DNA from: Novosphingobium sp.
Lineage (GTDB): Bacteria > Pseudomonadota > Alphaproteobacteria > Sphingomonadales > Sphingomonadaceae
Direction of reading: 5' to 3'
Length of the DNA: 37,405 nt
Assembly (NCBI RefSeq): GCF_027486195.1
Contig: NZ_JAIXPP010000056.1
Coordinates: 1-37,405, forward strand
Shown here piece after piece: positions 1 to 8,350 of the stretch; position 1 is the stretch's first letter; each line of letters starts with the position of its first letter. Under the pieces are notes generated by a model, which searched no databases, had not been told where the DNA came from, and was given only the letters and a program-made list of their open reading frames with translations. Position numbers and translations under genes: made by a program.

Positions 1-349
1 AGCCACCAGACACAATTTGGCGGACAACCATCGATCCCCGATTTTCCTACCGGGGGACATGGCGTCCGTCTATGTTGGCGACCGGTGGAAGAAGAAGCAA
101 AACCGCATCTCCCTGCCGGTGAACGGGCATATATGGAGGGGGTTCCGACCCGTCAACGGCTTTCTGCATTTTTTCTGCAACAAGTCGCAGACCGCCCGAA
201 AACACGAGACTTTGCGAATGTTGCGCAGAGGTATGAGATCGACATCCCCCCGAATCGTCCTCCTGATTTGCGCGGATGTGCGAAGAATCGCATCCGAATC
301 GCGTTCGTAAGCGAAACCTTAAGCGCCTCGGGTCTAGTCCGGATCGGAC
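1..349. other. Non-coding upstream region of the glycosyltransferase gene
   Basis: No gene is supported here. Open frames exist on both strands, but base composition is more AT-rich and lacks the third-position bias of the neighbouring genes. The stretch probably holds the promoter and leader of the glycosyltransferase starting at 350. Three GANTC sites (GAATC at 252-256, 285-289 and 296-300) cluster within 49 bp. GANTC is the CcrM methylation site of alphaproteobacteria. No convincing -35/-10 pair or terminator was identified. Confidence 0.5.
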
Positions 350-1414
350 ATGACCAGCGATTCCACCGACGCGACCCAGCCTGCGGCCATGCCGGGCACG
401 GAGGGCGCCCCCTCCCTGCGCGCGCGTGCCGGAGCCCGCGTGTCCGTGATCGTGCCTGCCTATGGTGTCGCGCATCTGCTGGGTGAGGCGCTGACCTCCC
501 TTCGGCGGCAATCGTTCACGGAGTGGGAATGCATCGTCATTGATGATGGTGCGCCGGATGACGTGGCAGGCGCCGTCGGCCCCTTCCTTGCCGATCCGCG
601 CATCCGCTTTCTCGCCACTATGAACCAGGGCGTATCGACCGCGCGCAACACGGCGATCGCGGCCTCCACCGCGCCGCTGGTTGCTCTGCTCGATGGCGAT
701 GATCTGTTCCGCCCCGGCTACCTCGCCTCGGTTGTTCCGATTCTCGAGGACGATCCCGGCGTCAGGCTCGTCACCTGTAATGCGCTTATCTTCGGTGCCG
801 TCGCGCGGTTGCGCACCTGCGTTGAGCAGCCCCAGCCGACACACGGCACACTTGCCCAAGTGCTCGATCGTTCCTTCAACGTCTATATCGGCACAACGTT
901 CCGCCGCGCCGACTTCGATGCGATTGGCGGTTTCGATACGCGCATGGCGCAGTCGGAAGATTTCGATCTCTGGGTGCGCCTCATGATGCTCGGCGGCACG
1001 GCCCGCTATATAGACGCAGTGCTCGGCGAATACCGCGTCCGCCCCGGTAGCGCCTCGGCCAATGCGGGGCGCATGCTGCTCGGCAACATCCGCACCTATG
1101 AAAAGGCCCGTGCCGCGCTGCCCGCCGATGCGCCGGAAATCCCGCTGCTCGACCGGCTGCTGTTCGAAAGCCGCGCGGCGCTCGATTTCGAGCATGCTAT
1201 AGATTGTATCGTTGATGGCGATACCCGGCGCGGGCTCGAGGCACTGCGCAACGCGCGCGGGCAAGTCGCCGGGCTGACCTGGCGCCTGTCCTTCACCTTG
1301 TGGCAGCTCTTCCCCGCGCTCGCGCGCCCGATGCTGCGCTGGCGCCGCCGTGCCCACAGTCGTGGGGCAGCCGGCTCTGCGGTCTATCCCAGCTTCCTAG
1401 AGTCCGAAGGTTGA
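350..1414 (+). CDS. Family 2 glycosyltransferase
   Basis: This 354-residue protein has a GT-A fold typical of family 2. The nucleotide-binding start is the VSVIVPAYG segment at residues 31-39, followed by VIDDGAPDD near 63-71 and a metal-binding DGDD at 115-118. A further acidic segment (QSEDFDLWVRL) around residue 203 matches the usual acceptor/catalytic region. The protein should transfer a sugar from a nucleotide donor onto a lipid-linked or surface glycan at the cytoplasmic face of the membrane. No membrane segment is obvious. The next gene is a flippase whose probable start overlaps or closely follows this stop codon, which suggests translational coupling and a shared role in exopolysaccharide or O-antigen synthesis. 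The exact sugar cannot be told. The ATG at 350 has only a weak Shine-Dalgarno; an in-frame ATG lies at 389. Confidence 0.9.
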   Translation: MTSDSTDATQPAAMPGTEGAPSLRARAGARVSVIVPAYGVAHLLGEALTSLRRQSFTEWECIVIDDGAPDDVAGAVGPFLADPRIRFLATMNQGVSTARNTAIAASTAPLVALLDGDDLFRPGYLASVVPILEDDPGVRLVTCNALIFGAVARLRTCVEQPQPTHGTLAQVLDRSFNVYIGTTFRRADFDAIGGFDTRMAQSEDFDLWVRLMMLGGTARYIDAVLGEYRVRPGSASANAGRMLLGNIRTYEKARAALPADAPEIPLLDRLLFESRAALDFEHAIDCIVDGDTRRGLEALRNARGQVAGLTWRLSFTLWQLFPALARPMLRWRRRAHSRGAAGSAVYPSFLESEG

Positions 1415-1416
1415 GC

Positions 1417-2940
1417 TTGACCCGCACCGACCGCCTCCTTGCAGAGCTCGCCGAGCAGCCGCCTGTCATGTCCGTTCGCACGGCTGCTGCCTGGGCGCTG
1501 GTCTCGCAATACACTTCCTTCGCGATCCAATTTGCCACCAGCGTCGTGCTCGCGCGCTGGTTCATCACGCCGGCAGAGCTGGGCCTGTTCTCGATCGCCT
1601 TCGCGGCGATCACGCTGGTCGCCTTCCTGCAGGACTTTGGCGTCACCCGCTACATCAACGGTGAGCGCGATCTCACGGCGGACAAGCTGCACACCGCCTT
1701 CACCATCTCGGTAGCCTTCGCCTGGGGCATCGCGCTGCTGGCGATCCTCGCCTCCGGACCGATCGCCGACTTCTATCACGATCCCGCGATGCGCCCAGTC
1801 GCGCTCGTCATCGCCTGCTCTTATCTGCTTGTGCCCCTCGCAATCGTTCCGCAGGCGACCTGCCAGCGGCGGATGGACTACAAGTCCAACACCATGATCG
1901 AGGTCGGCTCCTCCGCCGCCAATGCCGGCGTGGCGATCACGCTGGCGCTCTTCGGCTATGGCGCGCTCGCGCTGGCGTGGGGCGCCTTTGCCCAGCAGGC
2001 TGCGCGGCTCATCGTCAGCCAGTGGCGAGCCGGCCTCATGCTACCCTGGCCGCTGCGGGTGGAAGGCGCGGCCCCCGTGTTCCGGCTCGGCGGCACCAAC
2101 AGCGCGCAGGCTGTGTGCAACTCGATCACCGGCCGCGCGCCCGAACTCGTCATCGGCCGCCTGATCGACAACGCCGCCGTCGGCCTGTTTGCCCGCGCTT
2201 CCGGACTCGCCCTGCAACTGCGTCTGCTCGTCGCGGGCGCGGTGACCGGTGTGTTCTATCCCGCCTTCCGCCGCGTGCGCGATAGCGGAGAGCCGCTCGG
2301 CCCGCCCTACCTGCGCGTGGTTGCAGCTTATACCGGTGTGACCTGGCCGGCGATGGCGGGCATTGCGGTGCTGGCCGAGCCGATCATCCACCTTCTCTAT
2401 GGGGAGCGCTGGCTTGCCGCCGCGCCGCTGCTCGGCTGGGTGGCGCTCTCGCAGCTCTGCTATGTCGCCCTCCCGCTCAACGGCGATCTCCCGCTGCTTT
2501 TGGACCGGATGCGCAGCCTCATCCGCCGCAATGTGCTCGAGACTGCCGCGTCGGTGCTGCTCCTCGCGCTCGCGGCGCCGTTCGGGCTTATCTGGGTTGC
2601 CATTTCGCGCTTTGCCCACGGCCTCGTGTTCATGGTCATCTACGCCCCGTTCATGCAGGAGATGCTCGGCTTCCGCTGGCGTGATCTGGCGGTGATCTAC
2701 CTGCGCAGCCTCCTCGCCACGACTGCGGCGATCGCGCCGGTGCTGGTTGGCTATCAGCTCTGGGCTCCGGCGGCAGAGGCCGGCGCGATGCAGATGCTCG
2801 TCACCGCCGGCGCGGGCGCCCTGCTCTGGTTCATCGCGCTCCGCCTTATCGGCCACCCGCTGTTTGCCGAGATCATCGGCCTGCTGGGCGAACTTCTCGG
2901 CGCGCTGCGACACCGCCGCGCTCAGCCCGCAACACCCTGA
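1417..2940 (+). CDS. Oligosaccharide flippase (Wzx/MOP superfamily)
   Basis: This is a strongly hydrophobic protein of about 507 residues with roughly 12-14 membrane segments. It begins with the typical Wzx/polysaccharide-transport N-terminus (AAWALVSQYTSFAIQF, then VVLARWFITPAELGLFSIA). It should flip undecaprenyl-linked oligosaccharide units across the inner membrane. The start is uncertain. A TTG at 1417 has GAAGG six bases upstream, just after the stop of the preceding glycosyltransferase. Another TTG at 1411 overlaps that stop, and the first ATG in frame is 1468, with no clear Shine-Dalgarno. The frame is open back to 1300 inside the upstream gene, but that part is a shadow. Gene order with the glycosyltransferase supports a polysaccharide export role. 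Confidence 0.88.
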   Translation: MTRTDRLLAELAEQPPVMSVRTAAAWALVSQYTSFAIQFATSVVLARWFITPAELGLFSIAFAAITLVAFLQDFGVTRYINGERDLTADKLHTAFTISVAFAWGIALLAILASGPIADFYHDPAMRPVALVIACSYLLVPLAIVPQATCQRRMDYKSNTMIEVGSSAANAGVAITLALFGYGALALAWGAFAQQAARLIVSQWRAGLMLPWPLRVEGAAPVFRLGGTNSAQAVCNSITGRAPELVIGRLIDNAAVGLFARASGLALQLRLLVAGAVTGVFYPAFRRVRDSGEPLGPPYLRVVAAYTGVTWPAMAGIAVLAEPIIHLLYGERWLAAAPLLGWVALSQLCYVALPLNGDLPLLLDRMRSLIRRNVLETAASVLLLALAAPFGLIWVAISRFAHGLVFMVIYAPFMQEMLGFRWRDLAVIYLRSLLATTAAIAPVLVGYQLWAPAAEAGAMQMLVTAGAGALLWFIALRLIGHPLFAEIIGLLGELLGALRHRRAQPATP

Positions 2941-2996
2941 AATCCATAGGCAGCGCCGCAGGAAAGGCGTATGCGTCTGCGCAGGAGAAGGACGCC

Positions 2997-3923
2997 ATGG
3001 GTCTGCTCGCAATCCTTTCAGCCGGCGCGCTTGCGCTGGCGACGCCAGCACCGCTGCCTCCGGTCGAGACAGGTCCCGGCGGCATCGACATTGTGAAGGC
3101 CGATATCGACCGGCACGACCGGATGACCGTCCCCGTCCGCATCGGGCACAATGGCGGTCAGGCCGGCCCCTACGATTTCCTTGTCGATACGGGCGCCGAG
3201 CGCACCGTCCTTGCTCGCGATATCGCCACGCGGCTCCAGCTGCCGATGTCGGGCAAGGGGCTCCTCATCGGCATCGCCGGCACGCAAAGCGTCGACCTTG
3301 TCGAGATCGACGAGATCAACCTCGGCCGCCGCAGCTTCTACGGCCTCACCGCCCCGCTGCTCGAAGGCTACAACATCGGCGCAGACGGCATCATCGGGCT
3401 CGACAGCCTGCAGGACCAGCGCGTCCTCCTCGATTTCGCCAAGAAGCGCATGAGCATCGGCGATGCGATCCAGCTCGGCGGCAGCCGCGGGTTCGAGATC
3501 GTGGTGCAGGCGCGCCGCCGCTCGGGCCAGCTGATCATGACCAACGCCCTGATCGACGGCGTGCGCACCGATATCGTGATCGACACCGGTTCCGACACCT
3601 CGATCGGCAACCGCGCCCTGCAAAAGGCGCTGGCCCGTCGCCACAAGGGCGAGACGACCGAACTCCAGTCTGTCACGGGGCAGACGATCATCGCCGATCT
3701 CGCAATGGCCAAAACCGTGAAGCTCGGCACGATGACGATGAGCAATTCGATGCTCGTCTTCGCCGACACCCCCGCCTTCGACAAACTGGAGCTGGTCAAG
3801 CGCCCGGCGATGTTCATGGGCATGAACCAATTGAAGCTGTTCCGCCGCGTCGCCATCGATTTCTCGACCAAGCGGATCCTGTTCGATCTGCCCGACAACG
3901 CCGAGATTCCGATCCGGTTCTGA
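2997..3923 (+). CDS. Secreted two-domain retropepsin-like aspartic protease
   Basis: The 308-residue protein has a hydrophobic signal-like N-terminus (residues 1-20, lacking basic residues in the n-region). It then has two tandem retropepsin-like units. The first carries FLVDTGAERTVL with the catalytic Asp at residue 64. The second carries IVIDTGSDTSIG with Asp at 196. Having both half-sites in one chain means it may fold as a pepsin-like monomer, unlike single-domain bacterial retropepsins that dimerise. The glycine-rich flap-like GIIGLDSL lies near residue 131. Substrate is unknown; location is likely periplasmic or anchored by the N-terminal segment. A doubled Shine-Dalgarno (AGGAG and AAGGA, 2983-2992) precedes the ATG. 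The gene lies 56 bp after the flippase gene and could share its transcript. Confidence 0.85.
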   Translation: MGLLAILSAGALALATPAPLPPVETGPGGIDIVKADIDRHDRMTVPVRIGHNGGQAGPYDFLVDTGAERTVLARDIATRLQLPMSGKGLLIGIAGTQSVDLVEIDEINLGRRSFYGLTAPLLEGYNIGADGIIGLDSLQDQRVLLDFAKKRMSIGDAIQLGGSRGFEIVVQARRRSGQLIMTNALIDGVRTDIVIDTGSDTSIGNRALQKALARRHKGETTELQSVTGQTIIADLAMAKTVKLGTMTMSNSMLVFADTPAFDKLELVKRPAMFMGMNQLKLFRRVAIDFSTKRILFDLPDNAEIPIRF

Positions 3924-3965
3924 GGCGCGCGCGTCCGCCGGTATACTGAGCCCATCACTGAGCTC

Positions 3966-4037
3966 GCTCACCCTGAGCCTGTCGAAGGGTGCTGGCGCGA
4001 CGGTCGTGCACGACGCTTCGACCAGCACAGCATGAGC
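3966..4037. repeat. REP-like imperfect inverted repeat upstream of atm1
   Basis: Two 22-nt arms (3966-3987 and 4016-4037) match in inverted orientation at 16 of 22 positions by hand alignment. The left arm contains the widespread CCTGAGCCTGTCGAAGG motif, and within it CACCCT (3969-3974) pairs with AGGGTG (3986-3991). It resembles dispersed palindromic elements of proteobacterial genomes. It lies between the protease gene and atm1 and could serve as a terminator, but it has no T tract. Confidence 0.65.
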
Positions 4038-4100
4038 CGGATCGCGATTTGGCACCCCATTCCCACTGGCGAAACCCGCCAAAGCCCCTATCTGGGAACC

Positions 4101-5939
4101 ATGCCGCCAGATACCGCAACCAACAATGCCGATGCCCGCCACGATGGCTGGGGAACGCTTCGCCGCTTCCTGCCCTATCTCTGGCCCCGCGATAATCCGG
4201 CGCTGAGGGCGCGGATCATCGGCGCCACGCTGCTCATCCTCGCCGCCAAGGCGACCACGCTTGCGCTGCCCTATGCCTACAAGCGCGCGATCGATGCGAT
4301 GAGCCTGCCGGGCACGACGCCGGGAACGGCAGGCGGCGCCTATGCCGTCGCGCTGGCCTTCGTGCTCGCCTATGCGCTCGGCCGCTTCTCCGGCGTCGCC
4401 TTCGACAACATGCGCAACATAGTGTTCGAGCGCGTCGGGCAGGACGCCACGCGCGCTCTGGCGGAGGACGTGTTCAGCCGCCTCCACAAGCTGTCGCTGC
4501 GCTTCCACCTCGCCCGCCGCACCGGCGAAGTTACCAAGGTGATCGAGCGCGGCACCAAGAGCATCGACGTGATGCTCTATTTCCTCCTCTTCAACATCGC
4601 CCCCACGGTGATCGAGCTCGCTGCCGTCGCGATCATCTTCTACATCAGCTTCGGCTGGCCGCTGGTTGCCGCGACAGCTCTCGCCGTCGTGCTCTATGCC
4701 TGGACCACGCGCACCATCACCGAATGGCGCAATGCCCTGCGTGAAAGCATGAACCGGCTCGACGGGCAGGCGATGGCCCGCGCGGTCGATTCGCTGCTCA
4801 ACTATGAAACGGTGAAGTACTTCGCCGCCGAAGCGCGCGAGGAAGCCCGCTACGCGCAGGCCACCCGCGCCTATGCCGATGCCGCGGTGAAGAGCGAGAA
4901 CTCGCTCGGCCTGCTCAACATCGCGCAGGCGCTCATCGTCAATCTGCTGATGGCGGGCGCGATGGCCTACACCGTGTGGGGCTGGGCCAAGGGCCACCTC
5001 ACGGTCGGCGACGTCGTCTTCGTCAACACCTACCTTACCCAGCTATTCCGCCCGCTCGACATGCTCGGCATGGTCTACCGCACCATCCGCCAGGGCCTGA
5101 TCGACATGGCCGCGATGTTCAAGCTGATGGACGAGCCGCAGGAAGTGGCCGACGCGCCGGGAGCCCCAGCACTCCTCGTCCGCCAGCCCGCGGTCGTGTT
5201 CGACAACGTCACGTTCGGCTACGATCCTGATCGCACGATCCTCCACGGCCTCACGTTCGAGATCCCCGCCGGCAGCAAGGTCGCCATCGTCGGCCCCTCG
5301 GGCGCGGGCAAGTCGACCATCGCGCGCCTGCTGTTTCGCTTCTACGATCCGCAAGCCGGCCGCATCCTGATCGACGGGCAGGACATCCGCCTCGTCACCC
5401 AGAAGTCCCTGCGCGCGGTGCTCGGGATCGTTCCGCAGGATTCGGTGCTGTTCAACGATACCATCGGCTACAACATCGCCTATGGCCGCGACGGCGCGAT
5501 GCTGCCTGATGTCGAAGCCGCCGCCCGCGCCGCTGCGCTCATGCCGCTGATCGAACGCCTGCCCAAGGGGTTCGAGACCGAAGTCGGCGAACGCGGCCTC
5601 AAGCTTTCGGGCGGCGAAAAACAGCGCGTTGCCATCGCGCGGACGCTGGTAAAGAACCCGCCCATCGTCCTCTTCGACGAAGCGACCAGCGCGCTCGATA
5701 CCCGCACCGAGCAGGACATCCTTTCCACCATGCGCGGGCTTGCCGAACAGCGCACCACGATCTCTATCGCGCACCGCCTTTCGACCATCGCCGATTCGGA
5801 CCGCATCTTCGTGCTCGATCAGGGCCGCCTTGTCGAAAGCGGCGGCCACCTCGAACTGCTCCGCCGCGATGGGCTCTATGCCGAAATGTGGAACCGGCAG
5901 GCCGCCGAACAGGGCGATCTCAGCGAAGCGGCGGAGTAA
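4101..5939 (+). CDS. atm1: Atm1-type ABC exporter (permease-ATPase fusion)
   Basis: This 612-residue half-transporter has an N-terminal membrane domain of about six helices (roughly residues 35-330) and a C-terminal nucleotide-binding domain. The ATPase motifs are complete: Walker A GPSGAGKST (398-406), Q-loop near Q446, signature LSGGEKQR (502-509), Walker B IVLFDEATSALD (522-533) and the switch histidine in SIAHRLST. It should homodimerise in the inner membrane. Members of the Atm1/HMT1 family export glutathione conjugates and metal-glutathione complexes. The NIAQ segment (273-276) lies where glutathione contacts occur in the NaAtm1 structure, and the whole protein looks very close to NaAtm1 from memory. 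I chose the ATG at 4101, which matches the family N-terminus. An in-frame ATG at 4032 lies inside a repeat and is less likely. Confidence 0.95.
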   Translation: MPPDTATNNADARHDGWGTLRRFLPYLWPRDNPALRARIIGATLLILAAKATTLALPYAYKRAIDAMSLPGTTPGTAGGAYAVALAFVLAYALGRFSGVAFDNMRNIVFERVGQDATRALAEDVFSRLHKLSLRFHLARRTGEVTKVIERGTKSIDVMLYFLLFNIAPTVIELAAVAIIFYISFGWPLVAATALAVVLYAWTTRTITEWRNALRESMNRLDGQAMARAVDSLLNYETVKYFAAEAREEARYAQATRAYADAAVKSENSLGLLNIAQALIVNLLMAGAMAYTVWGWAKGHLTVGDVVFVNTYLTQLFRPLDMLGMVYRTIRQGLIDMAAMFKLMDEPQEVADAPGAPALLVRQPAVVFDNVTFGYDPDRTILHGLTFEIPAGSKVAIVGPSGAGKSTIARLLFRFYDPQAGRILIDGQDIRLVTQKSLRAVLGIVPQDSVLFNDTIGYNIAYGRDGAMLPDVEAAARAAALMPLIERLPKGFETEVGERGLKLSGGEKQRVAIARTLVKNPPIVLFDEATSALDTRTEQDILSTMRGLAEQRTTISIAHRLSTIADSDRIFVLDQGRLVESGGHLELLRRDGLYAEMWNRQAAEQGDLSEAAE

Positions 5940-5951
5940 GGCACGCGGGCG

Positions 5952-6653
5952 ATGCTTACTCTCGCCCTGCTCCTCCTGGCCGCACAGGTCGAACCGCCCG
6001 CCCCGGTCCCCGCCCCGGTCCCCGCCGCGCCAGTCCCCGCCGCGCCGGTTCCTTGCGCCACCAATGGCGGCCTCCTCCCCGGCTCAGGCCTGTGCCGAAC
6101 CGATGCACTCACTCGTCTACCGCGCAGCGAATGGACTGCCCCGCAAGGCTGCGACGTAACTGCGCAGGAAGCCCGGCTCACCGGCGGACGCTGGCTGCTC
6201 TACGCCGCCTTGCGCTGCGGTGAGAAAAGCGTCCGGCTGGAGGTGACACCGCAGCAGGGCGGCGCCCTCGTGCTGCGCTACGCGGAAACCGCCCGCAATC
6301 CGGAACTCATGGGCCGCAAAGCGCTTACCATCGTCGAGGGCCACCCGGCTGCAGAGCATCTCGCGGTCTACACCCTCGTCATTGCCGGCCTGCCGCGCGA
6401 ACAGGCCCAGCGCTGCGCCCTGCGCACGCCGCCTGCGCCCGGCTACCCCCATGACGCGTTCGTCTTCGATCTGCCCGCCACCGAATCGCGCCAAAGTGCC
6501 GCGCTCGATCAACCCTGCGGCCCCTACAGCCGCTCCGCCTGGCCCGACACCTACTGGCGCCTGCTTGGCGGCATTGGCATCTTCTACCAGTCGAATGGCG
6601 AGAGGCCCGAGTTCGATCCCGCTAGCCTCACGGTCTACAAGCCGGGCAGCTGA
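5952..6653 (+). CDS. Exported protein with Pro/Ala/Val repeat, function unknown
   Basis: I do not recognise the 233-residue product beyond being a probable sphingomonad conserved exported protein. It begins with a very short hydrophobic stretch (MLTLALLLLAAQ), then a low-complexity (A)PVP repeat over about residues 16-34. The rest is a globular part with several cysteines: CATNGG, LCRTD, GCDVTA, LRCGEKS, QRCALRT and DQPCGPYS. The cysteines suggest disulfides in the periplasm. The start lies 12 bp after the atm1 stop, so the two are probably cotranscribed. The repeat is encoded by tandem 12-bp and 15-bp units (6000-6053). A role linked to Atm1 would be pure guesswork. Confidence 0.75.
   Translation: MLTLALLLLAAQVEPPAPVPAPVPAAPVPAAPVPCATNGGLLPGSGLCRTDALTRLPRSEWTAPQGCDVTAQEARLTGGRWLLYAALRCGEKSVRLEVTPQQGGALVLRYAETARNPELMGRKALTIVEGHPAAEHLAVYTLVIAGLPREQAQRCALRTPPAPGYPHDAFVFDLPATESRQSAALDQPCGPYSRSAWPDTYWRLLGGIGIFYQSNGERPEFDPASLTVYKPGS
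6000..6053 (+). repeat. Short coding tandem repeat (12 bp x2, then 15 bp x2)
   Basis: GCCCCGGTCCCC occurs at 6000-6011 and again at 6012-6023 without change. Two 15-bp variants that begin GCCGCGCC follow at 6024-6038 and 6039-6053. The units encode the Pro-Val-Pro-Ala stretch of the exported protein, and all unit lengths keep the reading frame. Confidence 0.8.
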
Positions 6654-6680
6654 TTCTTCACCCCGCCTGCCAAGCGTCCC

Positions 6681-6881
6681 TCACTTCACCACGTCAGCCT
6701 CATGCCACACCACTGCCTGCGCGGCCTTCATGCAGCCGCCTTCCTCATCCCAGGTGATCGTGGGCGATCCATAAAGCCGCCATCCCTGCATCAGCGCATC
6801 GGAAACGCGCTCGCAAAAGGCGCGGTCGTCCTTGCCGGTGAGAAGGCGGTAGATCGGGCGGTCTTCAGGCGTCGTGTACAT
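6681..6881 (-). CDS. Small DUF1737-family protein
   Basis: This 66-residue protein begins at a methionine giving MYTTPEDRPIYRLLTGKDD. It has the pattern of the DUF1737 family: YRLLTG, then an FCERVSDALMQGWRLYGSPTITWDE core, then a short C-terminal strand (AAQAVVWHEADVV). The family has no firm function known to me. The length fits the family. The frame extends upstream to other methionines (6938, 7001), but those would run into the leader of the divergent transporter gene, and the conserved part starts at 6881. No clear ribosome binding site is visible. It sits alone on the minus strand between two plus-strand genes. Confidence 0.75.
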   Translation of the reverse strand: MYTTPEDRPIYRLLTGKDDRAFCERVSDALMQGWRLYGSPTITWDEEGGCMKAAQAVVWHEADVVK

Positions 6882-6932
6882 GTCCGCACCATAGGGCAAT
6901 AAACCCGCCCGCGCACCGGCAATCCTTGCATT

Positions 6933-6970
6933 CCCCATCACTTGGGGCAGGCTCTGCCCTGCGGAGGGCA
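6933..6970 (+). promoter_or_regulatory. Mutually exclusive hairpins over the POT-transporter ribosome binding site
   Basis: Three short stems compete. H0 pairs CCCCA (6933-6937) with TGGGG (6943-6947). H1 pairs GGGCAG (6945-6950) with CTGCCC (6954-6959). H2 pairs TGCCCT (6955-6960) with AGGGCA (6965-6970) across a GCGG loop. H2 covers most of the GGAGGG Shine-Dalgarno (6963-6968) of the start at 6974. H1 excludes both H0 and H2. This is the logic of a translational switch, but short GC-rich stems can arise by chance. Confidence 0.35.
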
Positions 6971-6973
6971 TCG

Positions 6974-8350
6974 ATGGGCGGCATGACGGCAAACGGTACA
7001 AGCGAAAACAGCGATCTGTTCGGCCAACCCAAGGGCCTATGGGTCCTCGCCGGCACCGAACTGTGGGACCGCATCTCGTTCCACGGCATGGTCGCGATGC
7101 TCGTGCTCTACATGACCGGCGACTTGCTGCTCGATCCCGCCCGCGTCGCCACTGTCATCGGCTTCCCGGCCTTCCGCGCCTTTCTCGAAGCCACCTCCGG
7201 ACCGCTCGGCGCGCAGGCGCTCGCGCTCCAGACCTTCGGCTACTACTACGCCTGCGTCACCGGCTTGCCCTTGCTCGGCGGCTGGATCGGCGACCGCGTA
7301 ACCGGCCGCAAGCTTGCCGTCGGCGGCGGTGCTGCGCTGATGACGGCGGGCCACTTCGCGCTCGCCTTCGATCGCACCTTCCTCATCGCGCTGGTCCTCC
7401 TGATGTGCGGCGCGGGGCTGCTGCGCGGCAATCTCTCGGCGCAGATCAAGTCACTCTATGCCGATGGCGACCCGCGCGAGGTCAACGCGTTCCAGTACTA
7501 CTACCTCGGCATCAATTTCGGCGCAGCCGCCGCACCGATTCTCAGCGGTAGCGTCGCCGCGATCTGGGGTTGGCACGCCGGTTTTGCCGTCGCCGGCTTC
7601 GGCATGCTGATCGGCCTCGTGGTCTATCTCGGCGGCGGCCGCTGGCTCCCCGCCGAGCAGCAGCGCGCCCGCCAGCCCTCGGGCGAGCGCCCACCCCTCA
7701 CCCCCGGCGAACGCCGCCGCGTGGTGGGTCTCCTCCTCATCTGGCCACTGGTGGTGGGATACTGGACGGCGCAGGCGCAGATCTGGAACGTCTACAACAT
7801 CTGGCTACGCGACAGCGTGGACCTGAATGTCGGCGGCTTCTCCGTTCCCGTCCCGTGGTTCCAGTCGCTCGATGGGCTTGCTCCGGGCCTGTTCATCCCG
7901 CTCGTCCTGTGGATCTGGTCGATGCAGGCCAAGCGCGGACGCGAGCCCGATGTGCTCACCAAACTCGCCATCGGCAGCGTGATCTTCGGCCTCAGCGTGG
8001 GTCTGCTCGCTGCGGGGCCGCTCCTCGCCAACGGCGCAGGCCGCGCCCCCATCGCGCTCCCGCTGCTCTTCCACGTGACCTCGAATTTCGGCGCGATGTA
8101 CTACGCGCCCGTCATCCTCGGCCTCTACGGCACCCGCGCCCCGCAAAGCCTGCGCGGCACGCTGGTCGGTGTCTGCATGCTCGCCGTCGCCGCCGGGAGC
8201 ATCCTGAGCGGCTGGATGGGCGGGCTTTACGAAAGCATGGGACCCGCCGGCTTCTGGTTGCTCAACGCGGCGATCTGCACCGGCGCCGGGCTCGGCATCC
8301 TGCTCGGCGCGCCGCTGCTTGGCCGCCTGCTCGCGCAGGACGAGGCCTAG
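6974..8350 (+). CDS. POT/PTR2-family proton-coupled peptide transporter
   Basis: The 458-residue membrane protein belongs to the proton-dependent oligopeptide transporter branch of the major facilitator superfamily. Typical features are the N-terminal [19 protein letters not shown] segment (a variant of the POT ExxER region, here ELWDR), the [18 protein letters not shown] loop between helices 2 and 3, and the [17 protein letters not shown] segment in the first half. It should import di- or tripeptides with protons across the inner membrane. The ExxER motif departs from consensus (one E replaced by W-D), so substrate coupling could differ. The ATG at 6974 was chosen because GGAGGG lies five bases upstream; another ATG is at 6983. 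The 3' end overlaps convergent hslU by four bases. Confidence 0.9.
   Translation: MGGMTANGTSENSDLFGQPKGLWVLAGTELWDRISFHGMVAMLVLYMTGDLLLDPARVATVIGFPAFRAFLEATSGPLGAQALALQTFGYYYACVTGLPLLGGWIGDRVTGRKLAVGGGAALMTAGHFALAFDRTFLIALVLLMCGAGLLRGNLSAQIKSLYADGDPREVNAFQYYYLGINFGAAAAPILSGSVAAIWGWHAGFAVAGFGMLIGLVVYLGGGRWLPAEQQRARQPSGERPPLTPGERRRVVGLLLIWPLVVGYWTAQAQIWNVYNIWLRDSVDLNVGGFSVPVPWFQSLDGLAPGLFIPLVLWIWSMQAKRGREPDVLTKLAIGSVIFGLSVGLLAAGPLLANGAGRAPIALPLLFHVTSNFGAMYYAPVILGLYGTRAPQSLRGTLVGVCMLAVAAGSILSGWMGGLYESMGPAGFWLLNAAICTGAGLGILLGAPLLGRLLAQDEA

Noticed and set aside
47..1357. Long open frame on the minus strand opposite the glycosyltransferase gene
   Set aside because: Its composition is the antisense pattern of GC-rich coding DNA, it has no recognisable domain, and it opposes a clear family 2 glycosyltransferase.
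3018..4997. Very long minus-strand open frame opposite the protease and atm1
   Set aside because: It spans two well-supported plus-strand genes and the repeat between them and shows no domain pattern.
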